Assembly: GCF_900110915.1 (NCBI RefSeq)
Contig: NZ_FOFG01000003.1
Location: forward strand, 1 to 64,000
Reading direction: 5' to 3'
Source of the DNA: Faunimonas pinastri
Lineage (GTDB): Bacteria > Pseudomonadota > Alphaproteobacteria > Rhizobiales > Afifellaceae
DNA length: 64,000 nt
Below the pieces are notes generated by a model. It saw only the letters and a list, made by a program, of their open reading frames with translations, was not told the DNA's origin and searched no databases. Of the stretch, positions 43,021-51,020 are shown piece after piece; within the stretch, counting starts at the first letter, position 1; the number at the start of each line of letters is the position of its first letter. Position numbers and translations under genes: made by a program.

Positions 43021-44586
43021 ATGAGCGGAGCCAGCGACCAAAAGGCCGGCACCTCGCTCGTTCGGGGTCGCTACCTTCTTCTCCGAGCGCTCGACGACGA
43101 ACGCGTCGAGACACTGGTCGACGGCGCTATCCTGCAAATCGAGGGGCGGATCGCCGAGATCGGAGCCTATGCGGAACTGCGGCGGCAGCACCCCGATGTC
43201 GAAGTGATCGGCTCCGCCGACAGCCTCGTCATTCCAGGACTCGTCAATACCCACCATCACGTCGGGATGACGCCCATCCAGCTTGGCAGCCCCGATCTGC
43301 CGCTGGAGCTCTGGCTGACCCACCAGATGCGACACCGGACGCCCGACCCCTATTTCGATACGCTCTACTCGGCGTTCGAACTCGTCGCCTCCGGTGTCAC
43401 CGCCGTGCAGCATCTCGGGCGCATGCAGCCGGCTCCCGTGTCCGGCTGGACCGGGAGCGGTACGGCGGTCATCAAGGCGTATCGCGATGTGGGCATGCGG
43501 GTGAGCTATGCCTGCTGCACCCGCGACCAGCACAGGCTGGTTTATGGCGACGATGAAACGTTCATCGCCGGTTTGCCATCCGAGTTGCAGGACGAGACGC
43601 GGGGCTTGCTGGCCCGCAGTCATTTTCGCCTCGAGGATTTCGCGACCGATTATCTGGAGCCGATGATCGATCGCTTCGGCCTGCGCGACGATCCGCTGGT
43701 GCGGCTGTGGCTGGCGCCGATCAACCTGGAGCGCGCCTCCGACCGGATGCTGACCACGACCAGCGAACTGGCGCAGCGCTACGGCATCGGCATTCACCTG
43801 CACCTGTCGGAAACGCCTTACCAGAAGGCCTTCTCCCACCGGCGTTTCGGCAAATCCTCCGTGGCGCATCTGGCCGAGATCGGGTTTCTGGGCCCGCATC
43901 TGACGCTCGGGCACGGCACCTGGATCGAGGAGGGCGATTTCGAGCTGCTGCATCGCCACGGCGTCTGCATCTGCCACAATGCAAGCTCCAACCTGCGGCT
44001 GAAGAGCGGCATCGCGCCCGTCACGGAGTTCGTGAAGCGGGGCATATCCGTGGCGCTCGGCATCGACGAGGCCGGGCTCAACGACGATCGCGACATGCTG
44101 CAGGAGATGCGCCTGGTGAAGCATCTGCATTGCGCCCCCGGACTCGACGAGATCCGGCTGACACCGGCGCAGATCTTCCGCATGGCGACCGAGAACGGTG
44201 CGCGGGCGACCGGGTTCGGCGAGGAAGTCGGGCAGCTTGCCTTGGGCAGGGAGGCGGACCTTGTCGTGCTTGATTATGCGCGCATGACGCAGCCCTACAC
44301 GTCGCCGGCCATGAGCCCGCTGGAGGTGCTGATCCATCGCGCCAAGACCGAGCATGTGACGGCCACGATGATCCGGGGGCGTGTCGTGTATCGCGATGGT
44401 CAATTCGCCTTCGTCGATCGCGACGAAACGCTGGCGATGCTGGCCCGAGAACTCGATGCGCCGGCCACCGCGGAAGAAGAACGCCGCGCTTCCTTCTCCG
44501 CCCGTATCCTGCCGCACATCAAAGACTTCTACCGCGACTGGGAGTTGCCCGTCTCCACGCCCTGGTACCGCCTGAACGGCCGTTAG
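43021..44586 (+). CDS. Amidohydrolase-superfamily deaminase/hydrolase (TRZ/ATZ, cytosine/8-oxoguanine deaminase-like)
   Basis: A 521-residue metal-dependent hydrolase. The metal ligands are visible: H78-H80 region in NTHHH, HLHLSE, GHGTW and the Asp in LGIDEAGLNDD. The N-terminal beta-sandwich ends LVIPGL, and the closing strand contains LALGREADLVVLDY. Relatives deaminate or dechlorinate triazines, guanine, 8-oxoguanine or isoxanthopterin; the exact substrate is open. GGAGG precedes the ATG. It follows the nitrilase gene and fits a ring-opening or deamination step before amide hydrolysis. Confidence 0.9.
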   Translation: MSGASDQKAGTSLVRGRYLLLRALDDERVETLVDGAILQIEGRIAEIGAYAELRRQHPDVEVIGSADSLVIPGLVNTHHHVGMTPIQLGSPDLPLELWLTHQMRHRTPDPYFDTLYSAFELVASGVTAVQHLGRMQPAPVSGWTGSGTAVIKAYRDVGMRVSYACCTRDQHRLVYGDDETFIAGLPSELQDETRGLLARSHFRLEDFATDYLEPMIDRFGLRDDPLVRLWLAPINLERASDRMLTTTSELAQRYGIGIHLHLSETPYQKAFSHRRFGKSSVAHLAEIGFLGPHLTLGHGTWIEEGDFELLHRHGVCICHNASSNLRLKSGIAPVTEFVKRGISVALGIDEAGLNDDRDMLQEMRLVKHLHCAPGLDEIRLTPAQIFRMATENGARATGFGEEVGQLALGREADLVVLDYARMTQPYTSPAMSPLEVLIHRAKTEHVTATMIRGRVVYRDGQFAFVDRDETLAMLARELDAPATAEEERRASFSARILPHIKDFYRDWELPVSTPWYRLNGR

Positions 44587-44766
44587 GCTGCTAACCTTTC
44601 GGCCTATCGGGCTGGCGGCGTCCCGCACCCCGCGCGATGCATGGGTCGAACTCACCTGCGATCGTCAATTTACCACGCCTCGGGGAGGCGCCGGCTGCGG
44701 GAGGGCGAGAACAGGCGCGGCGGCCAACCGGTGTCTTGCCGGTGATGCGCTCGCCCTCGCTGAGGG

Positions 44767-46062
44767 TCAGGGAGTACTGGAAGGGATCTCGGCCCGGGTG
44801 CTGAAGAGAACGTCACCGGCACCAACCATAATGTTCGTCGGGCGCATGCCGAAGGGGGCAAGATCGCTGCGCACCGGAAGCAGTCCGGTCTCCGTCTCCA
44901 GCCAGCCGACGACCGCGTGCCGACCACGACGGATTCCCGTTTGTGCGCATCGATGCCAACGGCCCGCTTCCGGAGACGAGACGGATGCCTCAAGATTTCT
45001 CGTCGAGGCTTTGAGGGTGAGCCTGATGGACGGCTCCTGCAGAACGATCTCATCCACCCGATTACGGCGCATGATGTCCGCGATCTGATCGATCAAGGCG
45101 ACCAGCGGCCTTGCGTGCGAAGGCTTTCTGCGCGCGGCTCCGATCGAGGCGATCTTCTCCAGAAAGGCTTCGTGCTCTCCCATCGCGGCCAAAGCCCGCC
45201 GATAGTCCGTCATCTGAAACCGCAAGCTCTCGCGCGGTCGATGCTGCGCCAGCCGCCAGAGGTCGGCCGGAATGACGGTGCCGATCTTGGGGTAGCCACC
45301 CATGGTCGCGGCGTCGGCAAGCTGCACCACCGGCTGGCCCGAGGGCGGCAATTGCAAGACGCCCGGAACGATGCCATGCGATCGAAGCTCGACGGTCTCC
45401 GTCAATAGGAGCGTTTCGCCGCTCAGCCGGTATCCGGCCCGGTTGCTGGCCCCTGTGACCTTCCAGCCCTTGGCCCAGAGGTTTTCTCGCGACCGGGGGG
45501 TGAGGAGATCGTATTCCGCTGCCGGCACGACCCGGAGGGGCATGTCAGTGTCGAAGGGAGGAGGGGGCACCGCGAAATCGCATGTGAAGATCGGGCGAGT
45601 GGGAGAAAGCGGGAGGCGATCGCCGGCACGAAGCGCGCGGCCGAAGAGCCCACCGAACGAGCCGCGATGTTGCGTGCTGCGCGAGCCGAGCACCGGCGGG
45701 ACGTCGATGCCGCCGGCGATCGTGACGTAAGTGAAAACCTGGCGGTCCGATGGCACCAGCGTCAGGGTCTGCCCCGCCCAGGCCGACCGCGCCGACCAGG
45801 GCAGCATCTCTTCGTCGTCCAGCCAGGCCTGGCAGGGCGCTCCCGTGATGGCGAAGGCGCAATCCTCGCCGAAGCGGAGAACGAGGCGGCTCATCGGGAT
45901 CTCGATCCCGGCCGCGTCAGCCGCATTGCCCAGCATCGAATTGCCAGTTGCCAGCGCCAGAGCATCCATCGCGCCGGATTGGGGAACGCCGTAGCGGAAG
46001 CTGCCGGTGCGTCCGAGATCCTGAACGGTAACGAGCGCCGTGCTTTCGATCACCTCGATCAT
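44767..46062 (-). CDS. pxpC: 5-oxoprolinase subunit C (PxpC/KipA type) with biotin-carrier-like C-terminal extension
   Basis: A 431-residue protein. Residues 1-315 match the PxpC/KipA or urea-amidolyase AHS2 domain (VQDLGRTGSFRYGVPQSGAM, GYRLSGETLLLTE, TMGGYPKIGTVI). Residues 320-425 are extra. IADIMRRNRVDEIVLQEPSI resembles the N-terminal segment of AccB, and the rest (VSSPEAGRW, IMVGAGDVLFS) resembles a biotinyl domain. However, the biotin attachment motif EAMKM is not there; ETGLLPV occupies the position. PxpABC convert 5-oxoproline to glutamate with ATP. The extension is unusual and may be structural. Confidence 0.85.
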   Translation of the reverse strand: MIEVIESTALVTVQDLGRTGSFRYGVPQSGAMDALALATGNSMLGNAADAAGIEIPMSRLVLRFGEDCAFAITGAPCQAWLDDEEMLPWSARSAWAGQTLTLVPSDRQVFTYVTIAGGIDVPPVLGSRSTQHRGSFGGLFGRALRAGDRLPLSPTRPIFTCDFAVPPPPFDTDMPLRVVPAAEYDLLTPRSRENLWAKGWKVTGASNRAGYRLSGETLLLTETVELRSHGIVPGVLQLPPSGQPVVQLADAATMGGYPKIGTVIPADLWRLAQHRPRESLRFQMTDYRRALAAMGEHEAFLEKIASIGAARRKPSHARPLVALIDQIADIMRRNRVDEIVLQEPSIRLTLKASTRNLEASVSSPEAGRWHRCAQTGIRRGRHAVVGWLETETGLLPVRSDLAPFGMRPTNIMVGAGDVLFSTRAEIPSSTP

Positions 46063-46715
46063 GACATGACCGACCGGGGGGCGAACCGGACCCGGTCGCC
46101 CGAAATCAGCGCGGCAGGCGGCCGTAGCGCCGGATCGAAGAAGGTGAAATCGGTATGCCCGATCGTGTGCCAGCCGGTCGGGCCTGCCGACGCCGATACG
46201 CCCGTCTGGCGCCCGGCTAGCGACACGGAGCCCTGAGGCATGTTCAGGAGCGGCACCGCCCGGCGTGGGATGAAGAGGCGTTCATCGAGTTCGGCCAGAT
46301 ACGCGAAGCCCGGATGGCTCCCGACCGCGTAGACCGTGTAGACGGGCGCGCAATGCAGGTCCACGACGGCATCAGGCGAGAGGCCGGCGGCAGCTGCGAC
46401 TGCCGACAAATCGGGTCCACCCGCGCCGCCATAGTCGACGGGGATCTCCACCAGCCGCCCCTCGCGCTCGGTCGAGCGTCCGGCCTCCCAATGCGCCAGA
46501 AGCCGTTCTTGCAGCCAGTCGGTGCTCCGGGGCGGCTCGTCGAAAAGCAGCATCAGGTTGGTGACGCCGCTCACCGCCTCCCGGATATGCGGCCACGTCT
46601 CTGCCGCCTCCGCCAGCGCCCAGATGCGGCGCTGCGTTGCAACCGAGAGGGAATCCGGCACCTCGAACAGAACGGCGCTGGTGCCAAGATGGCTGAATTT
46701 CGGTTGTACGAGCAA
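46059..46715 (-). CDS. pxpB: 5-oxoprolinase subunit B (PxpB/KipI type)
   Basis: A 218-residue AHS1/KipI-domain protein. Conserved segments are SVATQRRIWAL, IPVDYGGAGGPDL, VYTVYAVGSHPGFAYLAELD and GWHTIGHTDFTFFDP. It overlaps pxpC as ATGA. With PxpC it forms the ATP-using partner of PxpA. In a minority of operons the pair acts with carboxylases or as a kinase inhibitor; the nearby pxpA favours 5-oxoprolinase. Confidence 0.9.
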   Translation of the reverse strand: MLVQPKFSHLGTSAVLFEVPDSLSVATQRRIWALAEAAETWPHIREAVSGVTNLMLLFDEPPRSTDWLQERLLAHWEAGRSTEREGRLVEIPVDYGGAGGPDLSAVAAAAGLSPDAVVDLHCAPVYTVYAVGSHPGFAYLAELDERLFIPRRAVPLLNMPQGSVSLAGRQTGVSASAGPTGWHTIGHTDFTFFDPALRPPAALISGDRVRFAPRSVMS

Positions 46716-46738
46716 TGCCTCGGCTCCGATGCGTCAGG

Positions 46739-46855
46739 TCATGGTTCCAGACAGGCGTGGGCCAGCCGGTCAGTCGATCCCGGGTCGAGCTCTCCACTGT
46801 CCGCGAACGGGGTGGGCAGAACGAGGGATACGCCCTTGGCCTCGGCAGTCAGCAT
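46739..46855 (-). pseudogene. Dihydrodipicolinate synthase (DapA) family N-terminal fragment
   Basis: The minus-strand frame from the ATG at 46855 reads MLTAEAKGVSLVLPTPFADS and then a GELDPGSTDRL segment before a TGA at 46739. This is the recognisable beginning of DapA-family aldolases (usual length about 300 residues), cut after 38 residues. It lies in the 290-base gap between pxpA and pxpB and is probably what remains of a gene once in the operon. Confidence 0.7.
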
Positions 46856-47005
46856 GTGAACCTCGTTGCCCGGAGCGTCCGCGGATGTGCGGAGGAGTTC
46901 CGGCTCGTCGTTTCGGTTTCGTCGAGTGGTGACGGGCAGGCGGTCGACGGTCGGAACTACGCTGGTCCGAGGGCGCGGTGTGAACCGGCTCAGCGGCGGA
47001 TCTGT

Positions 47006-47779
47006 TCATGCCCGGGCAGCGAACGGCTTCACCGCGAACCCGGCCTGTTCCAGCTGCTGGCGGACGGCCACGGCCATCGCCAGAGATTCGGGATTGTCGC
47101 CGTGGACGCAGACCGAGTCGATCCGGGTGGGGTAGGTCTTCCCGCCGGTCGAGATAAGTCCGCCTTCCCGCAGCATGGCCGCGATCTGTGCGACCGCTTC
47201 CTGCGGATCGTGCAGCACGGCGCCCGGCAACTGGCGATCCGTCAGGTTGAAGCTGTCGTCATAGGTCCGATCGGCATAGATCTCGTTGAAGGCAGCAAGG
47301 CCGAGCCGTTCGGCGGCCCGCTCGCTGGCCAGCGCAGGCATCACGAGGAAGATCAGGTTCGGATCCACGGCTTTGATGCCTCGACCCACAGCCATCGCCC
47401 AGTCATCATCGTCGTTGCACATGTTTCCAAGGGCACCGTGTGTCTTGACGTAAGTGATCGGATAGCCCTCCAGCGAAGCGACCGCGCAGACCGCGCCGAC
47501 CTGGTAGGCGATCATGTTCTCCAGCTCCGCCGTGCTGACATTCATGCGCCGGCGGCCGAAGCCGCGAAGGTCGGGAAAGCCGGCATGAGCGCCGATTGCG
47601 ACGCCACGGGCCTTGGCTGCCTGAACGGTGGCGCGAACGATATCGGGGTCGCCGGCGTGAAAACCGCAGGCGATGTTGGCGCTGCTCACGACATCCAGCA
47701 TCGCGAGGTCGTCGCCCATTTTCCAGGGACCGAAGCCCTCTCCGAGATCGGCGTTCAAATCGATGCTCTTGTTCGCCAT
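47006..47779 (-). CDS. pxpA: 5-oxoprolinase subunit A (LamB/YcsF family)
   Basis: A 257-residue LamB/YcsF protein. It begins MANKSIDLNADLGEGFGPWK and contains SSANIACGFHAGDPDIVRAT, GAHAGFPDLRGFGRR and YVKTHGALGNMC, the family's polar active-site segments. It is the hydrolytic subunit that opens 5-oxoproline with PxpBC. The ATG at 47779 and the one at 47785 are both possible; the former follows a weak GGA. TTGGTATACCAA lies 22 bases upstream. Its operon continues with the dapA scrap, pxpB and pxpC. Confidence 0.92.
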   Translation of the reverse strand: MANKSIDLNADLGEGFGPWKMGDDLAMLDVVSSANIACGFHAGDPDIVRATVQAAKARGVAIGAHAGFPDLRGFGRRRMNVSTAELENMIAYQVGAVCAVASLEGYPITYVKTHGALGNMCNDDDDWAMAVGRGIKAVDPNLIFLVMPALASERAAERLGLAAFNEIYADRTYDDSFNLTDRQLPGAVLHDPQEAVAQIAAMLREGGLISTGGKTYPTRIDSVCVHGDNPESLAMAVAVRQQLEQAGFAVKPFAARA

Positions 47780-47800
47780 AGGCATTCCGTCGGTTGCTCT

Positions 47801-47812
47801 TTGGTATACCAA
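47801..47812. promoter_or_regulatory. TTGGTATACCAA palindrome upstream of pxpA
   Basis: A perfect 12-base palindrome 22 bases before the pxpA start, in a position to overlap its promoter or leader. It is the longest of the three GGTATACC-core sites in the window and fits a GntR-type (FCD) operator. Confidence 0.6.
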
Positions 47813-48030
47813 TCTATACGCACGTGCCGGATGTTCAATCGAAGTTTGGATCATGCCGAGGATGCAGGAGGATTCCGCCGGGCGACCTGGGTCCGAGTTC
47901 GTCTTCCCGGAGAGTTCGGGGATCCCGCTTGGGCTGACTGGCTAGGCCGGAATGCAGCAGCTACGGTCCGCGAACATGGGCATAGAGGAAACGGGGCGCG
48001 GCGTGCCCGCTTGTCCTGCGAGGATATGAA

Positions 48031-48969
48031 ATGGCAGAAGTTCGTTGCGATTGCCTGCTGGTACAGCCAATCGCGCAGAGCGCGGTGAGACTCCTCGAAG
48101 AAGCCGGACTCCGGGTTCAACTCGCGCGAGACACCGACATGGAGACGCTCCGTCCCTGGCTCTCGCAAGTCCGAGCTGTCATTACCCGTAACCATGGCCT
48201 TTCGGCGGACGAGATTGCTGCCGCGCCGCATCTCCAGGTCGTGGGGGTACACGGGACCGGAACCGACAGAGTGCATAAGGTCTCGCTCGCCGAGCGCGGC
48301 ATTCCTCTTGTGAACACGGCGGGCGCCAATGCCCAGTCGGTCGCCGAGTTGACGATCACGCTCATGCTTGCGTGCTCGCGCTCGCTTGTCCTTGCGGATC
48401 GGGCCACTCGGCAGGTCGACTTTGCGTTTCGGCAGACACACAGGACATTCGAGCTGAGCGGCCGCCGTCTCGGGCTGGTCGGCTATGGGCACATTGCCCG
48501 ACTGGTCGCTCGTTTCGCCCTGGCCATCGGCATGGAGGTCGCGACCTTTTCGCGGTTCACCTCGGCTGACGACCTCGCAAAGAATGGCGTGAAACCGATG
48601 CAGGACATCGACGGCCTCTGCGCATGGTCCGACATTGTCTCGCTTCACGGCGTGCCTGCCGGGCAGCCCGTGATCGGGGCACGTCAACTGGAGCTCCTCG
48701 GCCCGGGCGGAATCCTTATCAACACGGCGCGGGGCGCTCTTATCGATGAAGAAGCCCTTGCCGCTGCGCTGAAAAGCGCGGTGATCGCGGGAGCGGGACT
48801 GGACGTCATGGCTACGGAGCCTCCCGTGTCCGACGATCCGCTGCTGCGATGCCCCAATCTTATCCTCACTCCCCATATTGGCGGCTCGACGGAAGAAGCG
48901 CTCGAGAGAACCGGGAAGGAGGTGGCGACGAAGGTGCTGGCGGAACTCGTCAAACTCCAGCGGACATAG
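48031..48969 (+). CDS. D-2-hydroxyacid dehydrogenase (SerA-like)
   Basis: A 312-residue NAD-dependent dehydrogenase. The Rossmann motif is GLVGYGHIARLVARFALAIG. Catalytic residues are Arg in INTARGALIDEE, Glu in ATEPPVSDD and His in LTPHIGGST. It lacks the ACT-type regulatory tail of many SerA proteins. GAGGA lies about eight bases before the ATG. It is a single plus-strand gene between the pxp operon and the M24 operon and converges on the latter. The substrate, probably a 2-oxo acid, is unknown. Confidence 0.9.
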   Translation: MAEVRCDCLLVQPIAQSAVRLLEEAGLRVQLARDTDMETLRPWLSQVRAVITRNHGLSADEIAAAPHLQVVGVHGTGTDRVHKVSLAERGIPLVNTAGANAQSVAELTITLMLACSRSLVLADRATRQVDFAFRQTHRTFELSGRRLGLVGYGHIARLVARFALAIGMEVATFSRFTSADDLAKNGVKPMQDIDGLCAWSDIVSLHGVPAGQPVIGARQLELLGPGGILINTARGALIDEEALAAALKSAVIAGAGLDVMATEPPVSDDPLLRCPNLILTPHIGGSTEEALERTGKEVATKVLAELVKLQRT

Positions 48970-49045
48970 GAGTTTCCCACCGAGCTTGTTCAAGCGGACC
49001 TGGCCCCGATGATGTTGCAGGCACGACGCGTCGTGTCAGTCCGGC

Positions 49046-49068
49046 GGGGGGTGTTTCAACCGCCCCCC
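49046..49068. terminator. GC-rich stem-loop between convergent genes
   Basis: GGGGGG (49046-49051) and CCCCCC (49063-49068) can pair around an 11-base loop. It lies between the convergent stops at 48969 and 49083 and may terminate both units; T-runs are weak, so this is tentative. Confidence 0.35.
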
Positions 49069-49082
49069 TCTCACCGAAGCCG

Positions 49083-50219
49083 TCACCCCCTGCTGACGAA
49101 TAGCTGGCGGGGAAAGTTGGTCAGCCGCTCGGTGCCGGTCTCGGTGACGGCGATCGTCTCCGACATGCCGAAACCGCGGGCAAGGACATAGGTGTGGAAC
49201 ACCATGCCGGGCTGGAAGCTCCAGGTCGCGCCGGGATGGGCCTCTAGCGGCTCGCCGCCGTTCGGCTGCAGCAACAGCCCGACCGAATAGAAGGTCTTGT
49301 TGGTATAGGTCTCGCGCAAGCCCGCGGACATCACGCCGTCGCGATAGATCGCATCGGGAACGGTGGCGGGAACCCCGGGGCGGACTTCGGCGATCGCCGC
49401 GTCCTGGATACTGACCAGCGTTTCGGCCAGCCGCTGGTCGTCGTCGCTTGCCTCGGCGACCCGGATCGGGCGCATGAAGCGGGCGTGGTAATGCCGGACG
49501 TTCGGCGTGGTTTCGATCTGGACGATATCGCCGCGTTCCAGCACCCGGTCGGAATAGCCGCCGTGCAGATGATAGGCGCGCTCGCCGGATGACATCACGC
49601 CGGGGCCGGGAAGATCGGAGCCGGCGCGGATCATCGCCGCGCAGATCTCGGCCGCCATCTCGCGCTCGGTGACGCCGACTGCGGCGGTGTCGATCGCAGC
49701 CTGCATGCCCGCCTCGGCCGCGTGGGCGGCGCGCCGCTGATAGGCGATCTCGGCCGGAGACTTGATCAACCGCATGCCCGGGACGAGGTCCGACTGGTCC
49801 TGGAACCGGGCCTGCGGCAGCGCGGAACGGATAGCTTCCCAGCGCGCGGCATTCAGGACCCACGCGCCCATCTCGACGCCGATGGACGCGGTCTTGCCCG
49901 CTCTGGCGATAATTGCGCCGACGGCAACCGCCGTGCGGTCATCGCTGTCGTTCCACATCACCCGATCGGGGAAGACGCAGGTGGCGTCGAGGTAATACTC
50001 CTCCACATCCCGGCAGAACAGGGTCGGTTCTCCCTCCGCCGGAATGATGGCGAACTGGAAGGTGCCATAGCCGCGCGTGAAATAACCGGTGACCCAGGTC
50101 ACCGTTTCCGGCTGAAAAGCCAGGAGCATATCGAGGCCGCGCCGGCGCAGCTCCGCCTGAACGCGGTCAAGGCGGGCGCGATACTCCGCCGGTTCGAACC
50201 AATAGGCAGGCTGTACCAT
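49083..50219 (-). CDS. M24-family (creatinase/ectoine hydrolase-like) protein
   Basis: A 378-residue pita-bread protein. The N-terminal domain has ERRGLDMLLAFQPE-like TWVTGYFTRGYGTFQFA. The catalytic domain has SGERAYHLHGGYSDR and ends SETIAVTETGTERLTNF. The metal-binding aspartates of aminopeptidase P are replaced (DIVQIETTPNVRHYHARFMR), as in creatinase-type enzymes. I chose the ATG at 50219 because GAGGA sits about nine bases upstream; an ATG at 50234 is an alternative. It is the last gene of the unit GntR, M20, glutaminase-like, M24. Confidence 0.82.
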   Translation of the reverse strand: MVQPAYWFEPAEYRARLDRVQAELRRRGLDMLLAFQPETVTWVTGYFTRGYGTFQFAIIPAEGEPTLFCRDVEEYYLDATCVFPDRVMWNDSDDRTAVAVGAIIARAGKTASIGVEMGAWVLNAARWEAIRSALPQARFQDQSDLVPGMRLIKSPAEIAYQRRAAHAAEAGMQAAIDTAAVGVTEREMAAEICAAMIRAGSDLPGPGVMSSGERAYHLHGGYSDRVLERGDIVQIETTPNVRHYHARFMRPIRVAEASDDDQRLAETLVSIQDAAIAEVRPGVPATVPDAIYRDGVMSAGLRETYTNKTFYSVGLLLQPNGGEPLEAHPGATWSFQPGMVFHTYVLARGFGMSETIAVTETGTERLTNFPRQLFVSRG

Positions 50220-50253
50220 CTTCGTCTTCCTCATGCCTCTCGGACGCTCAGGA

Positions 50254-50958
50254 TCAGGCGCGCAGAACCATTTCGGCAAAGCGCGTCAGCATGGTCTTCG
50301 CCTCCAGCGCTTCGTCCGGGTGGGCGATGAAATCGTCGACGTCGCCGCCGTCCTTCTCCATGCGTGCGCGATTTTCCTCAAACCAGATCGGCGCCTGCGC
50401 GCGGGTCACCTCCGGATGGCCCTGAATGCCCCAGGCGGGAGCGGTGCGGTGACGCCAGACCTGATTGGGGCAATCGTCAGACGCGGCGAGGACCACCATG
50501 TCGGGATGGTCATGGCGGACTTCGTCATTGTGCCAGACGAACATGCGGACAGTTTCGCGCCAATCGGCGGCGAGCGGGTCGCTTGCGGCCGCCGCGCTGA
50601 CCGCGAGATCCTTGTAACCGATCTCGCAGGACTGACGGCGGAAGACCTGATCGCGCCCGCACAGGGCCGAGGCAAGAATCTGGCTGCCGAAGCAGATGCC
50701 GAGCATCGGAATCCCGCGCTCGGCCGCGTCGCGGATGAGCTCGTGCTCGCGATTGATAAAGGGCACATCCTCGTAGGCACCGTGTGGGCTGCCCGACAGG
50801 AAGATCGCGTCGTAACCGTCAAGGGTGCCGGGAAATTCGCCGTTGTACGCCCAGTAGCGCTCGACGGAGAGGCCCCAACTCCCGAAACGTTCGTCCAGTC
50901 GCGCGACCGAGGCGAGCTTGCGTCCGTTGCCGAGGTAGAGAAGGCGTCTGCTAGACAT
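50254..50958 (-). CDS. Class I glutamine amidotransferase-like protein
   Basis: A 234-residue GATase-fold protein. The nucleophile elbow is GICFGSQILASALCG and the His/Glu pair is in GIQGHPEVT. There is no fused synthetase domain, as in stand-alone PuuD-like gamma-glutamyl hydrolases and GuaA-type domains. It may hydrolyse a gamma-glutamyl amide or similar compound. It lies between the M20 and M24 genes, with gaps of 62 and 34 bases, in an operon of C-N hydrolases. Confidence 0.87.
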   Translation of the reverse strand: MSSRRLLYLGNGRKLASVARLDERFGSWGLSVERYWAYNGEFPGTLDGYDAIFLSGSPHGAYEDVPFINREHELIRDAAERGIPMLGICFGSQILASALCGRDQVFRRQSCEIGYKDLAVSAAAASDPLAADWRETVRMFVWHNDEVRHDHPDMVVLAASDDCPNQVWRHRTAPAWGIQGHPEVTRAQAPIWFEENRARMEKDGGDVDDFIAHPDEALEAKTMLTRFAEMVLRA

Positions 50959-51020
50959 GGTTCGGTGTCTCTCGATGAGGTTGGTTGCCGGCCATCACGC
51001 CGATGGCCTGAGAGGCGGGT

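Noticed and set aside
46716-48088. A 457-codon plus-strand frame opposite pxpA
   Set aside because: It is the reverse of pxpA and the dapA scrap, without motifs; LamB/YcsF motifs on the minus strand are decisive.
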